Source: Baffinella frigidus
Lineage: Eukaryota > Cryptophyceae > Cryptomonadales > Baffinellaceae
Direction: 5' to 3'
Assembly (NCBI GenBank): GCA_026770585.1
Contig: MU646350.1
Span: 66,580 to 76,853 of the forward strand
Length of the DNA: 10,274 nucleotides
Part shown: piece after piece, positions 5,850-10,274 of the stretch
How the letters are laid out: every line of letters starts with the position of its first letter
Position numbering within the stretch: position 1 is the stretch's first letter
Notes under the pieces: model-generated
What the model was told of the DNA's origin: nothing
What the model saw: only the letters and a program-made list of their open reading frames with translations
Database searches by the model: none
Program-made: the position numbers and the translations under genes

Positions 5850-6625
5850 CCAGTCCACGCTCCCGTCCGCGCGCGTGTGCTGTTCGGGACGCGATCAGTA
5901 ATAATCGGGACGTGGTCAGTACGAACGAGTGTGTTTTTTGGACGTGATGGGTGCGAAGAACGAGTGTGCTGTGCGGGACGTGCTCAGTACCAATTCCATC
6001 TCGGAACATACCAGAATCTGTCCTGATAAAAAGGCGTAAGATAGCATCATTTGATGCCTAAAATAGCATATACACCCTTACCTTCCGCGTGGGGAGCCTA
6101 AGATAGCGGGACAGATTCTGTCTTGCTCCGAAATCTAATTGGGACGTGATCAGTACGAACCGGTTTTTTTTTTGGACGTGATGAGTGCGAAGCCAGTCCA
6201 CGCTCCCGTCCGCGCGCGTGTGCTGTTCGGGACGCGATCAGTTCTAATTGGGACGTGGTCAGTACGAACGAGTGTGTTTTTTGGACGTGATGGGTGCGAA
6301 GAACGAGTGTGCTGTGCGGGACGTGCTCAGTACCAATTCCATCTCGGAACATACCAGAATCTGTCCTGATAAAAAGGCGTAAGATAGCATCATTTGATGC
6401 CTAAAATAGCATATACACCCTTACCTTCCGCGTGGGGAGCCTAAGATAGCGGGACAGATTCTGTCTTGTTCCGAAATTAAATTGGGACGTGATCAATACG
6501 AACCATTGTGTTTGTTGGACGTGATGAGTGCGAAGAACGAGTGTGCTGATCGAGACATGCTCAGTACGAAAGAGTGTGCTGTTCGGACGTGATCAGCACG
6601 AACGAGTGTGTTGTTCGGACACGGC
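5850..6625. repeat. 343-bp tandem duplication of a GGGACGTGATCAGTACGAAC minisatellite
   Basis: Unit 1 is 5850-6192 and unit 2 is 6193-6535, with an offset of exactly 343 bp and few differences; a degenerate continuation runs to about 6625. Each unit is built from monomers of about 30-45 bp of the form GGACGTGATCAGTACGAACG plus AGTGTGCTGTTC. Each also contains an inverted-repeat insert of about 130 bp (see 5999-6132). Open frames on both strands (the same 84-residue-type frame twice) arise from the duplication and not from genes. Confidence 0.88.
5999..6132. mobile_element. Inverted-repeat insert inside the minisatellite, copied at 6342-6475
   Basis: The core arms CAGAATCTGTCC (6012-6023) and GGACAGATTCTG (6109-6120) are perfect. 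Weaker symmetry extends outward (TCGGAACA against TCGGAGCA). The interior has the palindrome GCATCATTTGATGC (6044-6057) and two copies of CGTAAGATAGC/CCTAAGATAGC. It interrupts the monomer pattern and was then duplicated with the 343-bp unit, so insertion preceded duplication. No target duplication could be assigned. Confidence 0.6.
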
Positions 6626-6703
6626 GGGGGACGTGAGCACACGTGTCCTTCTTCCCCCCCGGTACTAAATTTAGAATAGACTTTGTTGGAGGCAGTCTCT
6701 CAA

Positions 6704-6865
6704 GCTACGCGGAAGGGCTAAACGCCTTATCCATGTAACCGCGCACTCCTCCAGTGCAGCCATCTCAAGTCAAAGTCAATGATTTCCTGCATCATCTCCC
6801 AAAGTCAACGACCCCCAGTACAAATTTTAGAACTACGCTGGGGCGTTTTAGCCCTCCCGCGTAGC
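6704..6865. mobile_element. Inverted-repeat element, 162 bp
   Basis: Arms GCTACGCGGAAGGGCTAAAC (6704) and its counterpart ending CCCGCGTAGC (6842-6865) match over about 23 bp with one substitution and one indel. A near-direct repeat GGTACTAAATTTAGAA (6661) and AGTACAAATTTTAGAA (6819) overlaps it, so the structure may be composite. Non-coding; intron A-B. Confidence 0.6.
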
Positions 6866-6920
6866 AGCTCTTCGCGTGGGTTGTGACTTGATACCAGAAT
6901 CCCTGTTCACACTCTGGTTG

Positions 6921-6985
6921 AGACCTCCACGACCCAGTTCAGTCAACAGGTCGTGGAGATCTCCACAACCTGTTGACTGAACTGG
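6921..6985. repeat. 52-bp palindrome with a competing alternative stem
   Basis: 6934-6985 is a palindrome broken by one mismatched pair: CCAGTTCAGTCAACAGGT, then GTGGAGATCTCCAC in the centre, then ACCTGTTGACTGAACTGG. An overlapping second stem (6921-6934 with 6949-6962, about 14 bp with one mismatch) uses the same central bases, so the two folds are mutually exclusive. Confidence 0.8.
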
Positions 6986-7115
6986 ACAGGTGTGGTACTA
7001 AGCCGACCAGGCTGTATGCCACAATGTAAGTCGAAATTGCTGAAGGTGTAACGAACTAACGTGACTAACACCCACTGAGAACAAAAGTAGCTTTACACTG
7101 CTCAAGTGGGTTACA
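6980..7115. repeat. Direct repeat with an empty MITE site (paralogue of 7259-7705)
   Basis: GAACTGGACAGGTGTGGTAC followed by TAAGCCGACCAGG matches 7259-7275 joined to 7596-7616. The similarity continues through CTGAAGGTGTAACGAAC and CAAGTGGGTTACAC to about 7115 (7705 in the other copy) at perhaps 70 percent. This copy lacks the element at 7276-7595, so it records the pre-insertion state. The other copy ends about 17 bp from the exon A donor, so this is a duplicate of the 5' part of intron A-B. Confidence 0.75.
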
Positions 7116-7258
7116 CGATGTCTAGCCCTGAGTGAGTTAAATCTGGTCTCCTCGAGACCGGAAGTGGATTCCCCGGGTGTCTGGCGCACATCTGTCAACG
7201 TGTGGAGTGAAAAGGATCAGGCAACCCGACTCATACAGAGCTAGAATGTAGGTTCCGA
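7116..7258. other. Unassigned part of intron A-B
   Basis: Spacer between the two direct-repeat copies. It contains CTCCTCGAGACCGGAAGTGG and no recognisable gene or strong secondary structure. Confidence 0.4.
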
Positions 7259-7275
7259 GAACTGGACAGGGTTGG

Positions 7276-7595
7276 TAGAGCGTTTGCGGTAATTGTTGTC
7301 CGTTTTGGACGTACGGTCTTCCAGTTTCCCGTTTTTAAAAAATGTAGTAGAGGTCGGCAAACATTTCAAATGGACACTTTCATAGGCCAACGGCCTGAAA
7401 ATGGGGTAGTTAGGCATACGGCATTGCCTAGGACCTCCTGGATCCCTCGGCCTACGGTAGGAGGTCCTAGGCAATGCCGTATGCCTAACTACCCCATTTT
7501 CAGGCCGTTACCCTATTAACTTCTGGTACAAATGAAAACCGGAAAACCGGAAAACCGTACGTCCAAAACGGACAACAATCACCGCAAACGCTCTA
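7276..7595. mobile_element. MITE family 2, copy 2, with a nested 50-bp-arm hairpin
   Basis: The outer ends match the element at 4426-4648 (TAGAGCGTTTGCGGTAATTG, then GTCCGTTTTGGACGTACGG). The paralogous empty site at 6980-7015 reads TGGTAC, so the flanking TA is duplicated and the element proper is 7278-7593. The inner arms 7389-7438 and 7460-7509 are a perfect 50-bp inverted repeat around a 21-nt loop and carry CCTAGGACCTCC and CCTACGGTAGG, motifs shared with the repeats at 8674-8720 and 8926-9387. The inner hairpin may be a separate element nested in the outer one. Intron A-B. Confidence 0.85.
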
Positions 7596-7723
7596 CTAAA
7601 CAGAGCCGGCAGTGTACCACAATTTCGTTAGACAACTGAAGGTGTAGCGAACCAAAGTAACTTATCACACAACTCGCTTCACACTGTTCAAGTGGGTTAC
7701 ACACTGTGGGTTTGGAAACACAC

Positions 7724-8293
7724 ATTCGCGGCGAGCTCCGGGGAAATGAATTGTTGCGCCAGCTTTATCTCCTCAGGCGTCAGCGCCCGCGGCACCTTCC
7801 TCACCGACGCTGCACCCTCATCCCCCTGTTCCAGCGCCCCAGCTCCTCCCCCTCCCCCTCTCCGCGCTCCCGCACCACGGAGAGCTCCCACCCTGCTCAT
7901 CAGCGCGGGTGCGGCCAAGCCTCCTCGCAACCACCCCGCCCGCGCCTGCTCGGCATGGAAACTCTCCGAGAAGCGCGCGCCGCTCAAGCGCCAGCCGTCG
8001 CCATCCGACCCGCCCCTCAGCATCATGCTTGGGACGCGCCCGGCGCGGGCGTGCGCCGTGCCGTGAGAGTGGGTGAGGATCTGGGTCCGGCAGCGCGAGA
8101 AGGGCGCGATGTCGAGCGCTGCGAAGGCGCAGGGCGCGCGCGAGGGGGTCGAGTAGCGCCCGCCGACCGTGGCGAGGAAGCTCATGGCGACCAACGTCCG
8201 CACAAGGGCCTGCATCCCAGCCTTCCCCACGTTCGTCACCAGGCGCCGATCTCGGTTTACTCTTGCCACTACCAATTTCGAAAATGGCTTCAT
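7724..8293 (-). CDS. Exon A: N-terminal exon of the pseudouridine synthase
   Basis: A GC-rich minus-strand frame runs 190 codons from ATG at 8293 (an in-frame TAA lies directly upstream at 8296-8294) to a donor AAT|GTGTGT (exon end 7724, phase 0). Without splicing it would stop at 7697. Residues 27-45 (from a second ATG at 8215) are hydrophobic and signal-like (LVRTLVAMSFLATVGG). A basic, Ser/Ala/Arg-rich stretch and a Gly run (about 146-150) follow, as in organelle-targeting extensions. The end, LTPEEIKLAQQFISPELAAN, would join directly to VLYEDE of exon B, a natural approach to the RluA catalytic domain. Targeting to plastid or mitochondrion is inference. Opposite-strand frames over the same DNA have no comparable continuation. 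Confidence 0.65.
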
Positions 8294-8580
8294 TTATGAA
8301 GGAAAAGGCTCCAATTCCCACTGAGATTTACATTTAAACATTATAAACCCGGAAAAGTTAGGACAGCTCCCGAGGATTGCTAGAATTTCCGAACAAACCC
8401 TCAACCCTCACCCTGGCTGCCAGCCCCGCCTCCCCTTTTGGCCGCGGCCCAGTCAGGGGCCTGCACTGGTGCGAACCCAGCGCGGCTGTCCCCCCCCCCC
8501 CGAAACGCTCAGTCGGAGATTGAGAGCCTGAAGAACTGAAGGACCTAAAGGCGGGGTCAGCGTTTCGAAGCCGAGACTTG
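8294..8580. other. Presumed upstream region of the pseudouridine synthase gene
   Basis: Composition drops from the GC-rich exon to mixed sequence at about 8230-8400, then rises again. A C12 run (8490-8501) is followed by an inverted repeat (CGAAACGCT at 8501-8509, AGCGTTTCG at 8559-8567). The 5' leader and promoter of the minus-strand gene should lie here, but I see no convincing TATA box or other core element. Confidence 0.4.
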
Positions 8581-8584
8581 CAGG

Positions 8585-8619
8585 TTTAGGGTTTAGGGTT
8601 TAGGGTTTAGGGTTTAGGG
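8585..8619. repeat. Five TTTAGGG telomere-type repeats
   Basis: Five perfect tandem TTTAGGG units, 292 bp upstream of the proposed start codon on the minus strand. In that orientation they read as AAACCCT, the telo-box found in promoters of many plant translation genes. They may equally be an interstitial telomeric remnant. Confidence 0.9.
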
Positions 8620-8673
8620 TGGGATGCAGAGTCACTTTACAGGTCGGGTGTTCAAATTTGACCTCCAAGAGGT

Positions 8674-8720
8674 CCTAGGCAGGTCCTAGTGCCCTACGGT
8701 AGGGCGTATGATCCTACTCG
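8674..8720. repeat. CCTAGG/CCTACGGTAGG module, copy 1 (copy 2 at 9504-9550)
   Basis: CCTAGGCAGGTCCTAG, then GCCCTACGGTAGG, then GTATGA.CCTACT is repeated at 9504-9550 with about five differences. Both blocks are packed with overlapping palindromes (CCTAGG, CCTACGGTAGG). The same vocabulary appears in the centres of the hairpin elements at 7389-7509, 8926-9034 and 9267-9387. Confidence 0.8.
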
Positions 8721-8925
8721 CCACTTGAGGGATCAACGTCTTGTCGCGTGCGAGAGAGGCTCATAACGTAAAAGGCACTGGCCAGGACGCACAGTGATCC
8801 AACATCCCTGTGCAGGTCGGGTGGTGGCTGTATCTCTTCACGCGAAGATTCATCTTCGCGGAGAAGTCGAAGACGTTGTTTGGCTGATGTGAGTGACAAG
8901 GGACGCAGCAGCAATTGTAAATAGG
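8721..8925. repeat. Triplicated unit, copy 1
   Basis: The unit CGAAGACG...TT..GCTGATG...GGGAC...G.AATTGT.AATA appears at about 8868-8925, 9139-9199 and 9386-9448, strongly between the last two and weakly in this one. A 9-bp stem CGCGAAGAT/ATCTTCGCG lies at 8841-8860. The minus-strand frame over 8714-8914 is open for 66 codons but is not preserved in the other copies, so I do not call a gene. Confidence 0.6.
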
Positions 8926-9034
8926 TACAGGGGTACCTCGCTCATAAGGAACTGCCCCCCCCCTAGGACCACCGTAGGGCCATGCTGTAGGGTCCTAGGG
9001 GGAGGCAGTTTCTTATGAGCGAGGTACCCCTGTA
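8926..9034. mobile_element. TA-flanked hairpin element, family 3, copy 1
   Basis: TACAGGGGTACCTCGCTCAT and its inverse form arms of about 31 bp (8926-8956, 9004-9034), with TA at each outer end as a likely target duplication. The centre carries a C-run, CCTAGGACCACCGTAGGG and CTGTAGGGTCCTAGG. It is 109 bp long and non-coding. Confidence 0.8.
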
Positions 9035-9199
9035 AAGACTTCTGCGAGAATCTCGCGTGGTGCTGGGCTGATCATGTCCAGAGTCCGGGGGGGGAGTAGG
9101 GGGGGGTTGTTCGAAAAAATTCGTGTTCGCTGAAAAGACGAAGACGCTCTTCAGCTGATGAAGGGAGGGACAGTGGACGCTGAGGAAATTGTGAATAAG
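9035..9199. repeat. Triplicated unit, copy 2
   Basis: It contains two G-runs (7-8 bp) near 9087-9106 and then GACGAAGACGCTCTTCAGCT, GATGAAGGGAGGGACAGTGG and ACGCTGAGG, which closely match copy 3 at 9392-9430. It ends at the TA where the family 3 elements begin. Confidence 0.65.
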
Positions 9200-9387
9200 T
9201 AAGGGGTACCTCGCTCATAAGAACCCCCCCCCCCGTAGGACCACCATAGGGCCCTAGGCATAGCCCTACAGGGGTACCTCGCTCATAAGAAACCGCCCCC
9301 CCCTAGGACCCTACAGTAGGCCTAAGCCTAGGGCCCTACGGTGGTCCTAGGGGGGGGACGGTTTCTTATGAGCGAGGTACCCCTGTA
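9200..9387. mobile_element. Family 3 hairpin element, copy 2, plus a solo left half
   Basis: A complete 121-bp element (9267-9387) has arms TACAGGGGTACCTCGCTCAT and the inverse, flanked by TA. Immediately left (9200-9266) lies a half element with only the left arm and a centre (CCGTAGGACCACCATAGGGC), so a second insertion, or loss of one arm, has taken place. The centre of the full copy again holds CCTAGG and CCTACGGTGG motifs between C and G runs. Confidence 0.8.
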
Positions 9388-9503
9388 CTGTAGGCTCTTC
9401 AGCTGATGAGAGGAGGGACAGTGGACGTTGGGGGCGCTGGGAATAAATGAAGGTCGTGCGTATCCCTTAAGTGACCAACGGGCGAATAATCGCCCGTGGA
9501 AGC
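9388..9503. repeat. Triplicated unit, copy 3, without a family 3 element
   Basis: CTCTTCAGCTGATGAGAGGA and GGGACAGTGGACGTTG match copy 2. At the position where copies 1 and 2 carry the TA-flanked element this copy reads GGGAATAAATGAAGG, apparently an empty site. An 8-bp stem ACGGGCGA/TCGCCCGT with a 4-nt loop follows at 9478-9497. Confidence 0.6.
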
Positions 9504-9550
9504 CCTAGGCAGGTCCTAGGGCCCTACGGTAGGATGTATGAGCCTACTGG
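9504..9550. repeat. CCTAGG/CCTACGGTAGG module, copy 2
   Basis: Second copy of the block at 8674-8720. The two copies bracket the triplicated region, about 830 bp apart and in the same orientation. Confidence 0.8.
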
Positions 9551-9633
9551 TCGACCTTCAGGGGGAACACGTTTTTATTGTGTACACGCACGACCGCGCA
9601 CGAGCCAGGAGTCAAGATGGGAGGAGGTACATG

Positions 9634-9728
9634 TAACGTCCACAGAAAAGGGGTGTGGTGGGCGGACGTTAGATTTGACGTCCGCAGAAAAGGGGTGTGG
9701 TGTGCGGACGTTCAATAATTAACGTCCA
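9634..9728. repeat. 42-43 bp tandem repeat forming ACGTCC hairpins
   Basis: ACGTCCACAGAAAAGGGGTG (9636) and ACGTCCGCAGAAAAGGGGTG (9678) are successive units, each closing with GCGGACGTT. Each folds as a stem (7 bp in the first, 9 bp in the second: 9678-9686 with 9703-9711) around AGAAAAGGGGTGTGG. A third partial ACGTCCACA begins at 9721. Confidence 0.8.
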
Positions 9729-10011
9729 CATCTCAGTTTACGGTGTGTGACCTTGTATTGTGAGACGTTCTAATCGAGTAAGCCCTGTAGGGAGTCGTGT
9801 CCAGCCCCCGATGCACAGCGTCGCTGCCTCTAGGCTCTAAGGGCATCTAAGGACGCAAGGTTATGAGGACGCCAAAGCTGATTCACTTAGAGCCTAGATA
9901 ACCACACAGCGAAGGAAAACGACGGAAAGCGCAACGATTCGCGGACGCGTCCCGCAATAAACGCATTCATTGCTTGGATCCACACACTCACCCGGACACG
10001 CCCGGGGACAC
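9729..10011. other. No gene seen; contains a 12-bp inverted repeat
   Basis: CTAGGCTCTAAG (9830-9841) and CTTAGAGCCTAG (9886-9897) are perfect inverted repeats around 44 bp, possibly a small element. I checked this stretch for a tRNA and found no cloverleaf. Confidence 0.5.
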
Positions 10012-10135
10012 CCCGCCCTCTCCACGTCCTCTCGTCCTCATCCCGTCCTCACGTCCCTCTCCACGTCCCTCACCCTGTCCTCCCGTCCGTATCCCGTCCT
10101 CCGCAAATGTGGAGGGCAAATGTGGGGAGGACGGG
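10012..10135. repeat. Degenerate CGTCCTC tandem with a terminal stem
   Basis: Many CGTCCTC/CGTCCCTC units across 10020-10100. The last pairs as CCCGTCCTCC (10093-10102) with GGAGGACGGG (10126-10135), enclosing two GCAAATGTGG copies. Two further small stems (CCACAA/TTGTGG and GCAACAC/GTGTTGC) follow before the C tract. Confidence 0.65.
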
Positions 10136-10187
10136 AGCTTTGACAGCTCGCCCACAATCGTGGTTGTGGCAACACTCTTGGTGTTGC

Positions 10188-10189
<2 letters not shown>

Positions 10190-10274
<85 letters not shown>
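10190..10274. repeat. Poly-C tract of 85 bases at the window edge
   Basis: An uninterrupted run of C to the end of the window. Shorter G/C runs of 11-15 bp occur elsewhere, so a real tract is possible, but a homopolymer this long at an edge may also be a sequencing or assembly artefact. Confidence 0.9.

Noticed and set aside
5604-6369. Repeated frames of 64-101 codons on both strands
   Set aside because: The frames repeat because the DNA is a 343-bp tandem duplication of a minisatellite; no domain is recognisable.
7692-8321. Plus-strand frames of 124 and 197 codons and a second minus-strand frame opposite exon A
   Set aside because: GC-rich shadows. Only the 7697-8293 minus frame ends in a sequence that joins in phase to the RluA motif of exon B.
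8714-8914. 66-codon minus-strand frame
   Set aside because: It lies in a triplicated unit and is not conserved as a frame in the other two copies.

Overview
The window looks like repeat-dense nuclear DNA of a eukaryote, most likely a microalga. Supporting signs are coding blocks broken by GT-AG introns, five TTTAGGG telomere-type repeats (8585-8619; the type found in plants, green algae and several other algal groups), many small inverted-repeat (MITE-like) elements, and long G/C homopolymers. The exact lineage cannot be fixed from this sequence. No rRNA, tRNA, CRISPR array or bacterial operon was seen.

One protein-coding gene can be recovered, on the minus strand: an RluA-family RNA pseudouridine synthase. 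Four exons join with consistent phases: A (8293-7724, N-terminal extension), B (4212-4174, LYEDE motif), C (3304-3229, GTLLN motif) and D (1740-1676, catalytic HRLD..TSG motif). A fifth piece, E (1531-1388), is tentative. The proposed introns are 3511, 869, 1488 and 144 nt. The C-terminal end was not recognised and may lie beyond the left edge. The product should modify uridines in RNA, perhaps in an organelle.

The introns are the interesting part. Intron D-E is almost exactly one inverted-repeat element, flanked by a 5-bp AAGGT duplication placed so that splicing would restore the uninterrupted sequence; this is the signature of an introner (a transposon that becomes an intron). Intron C-D is filled by a higher-order minisatellite whose monomer contains the 3' half of exon C with its splice donor. 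A second copy of the exon D acceptor and catalytic motif sits 189 bp upstream of exon D in the same reading frame. Partial copies of the starts of exons B and C, and of the intron just after exon A, also lie in adjacent introns.

Layout: 1-870 holds 33-34 bp tandem repeats, one of them interrupted by an AGGT-flanked element. 879-1690 holds inverted-repeat elements and the putative introner. 1690-3305 holds exon D, CT/TCTG microsatellites and the exon-C minisatellite. 3305-4900 holds exon B, exon-boundary copies and three MITEs. 4900-7720 is intron A-B with minisatellites, a 343-bp tandem duplication, palindromes and a MITE with a paralogous empty site. 7724-8293 is GC-rich exon A. 8300-10274 is non-coding repeat DNA with a triplicated unit carrying TA-flanked hairpin elements, ending in 85 C residues.
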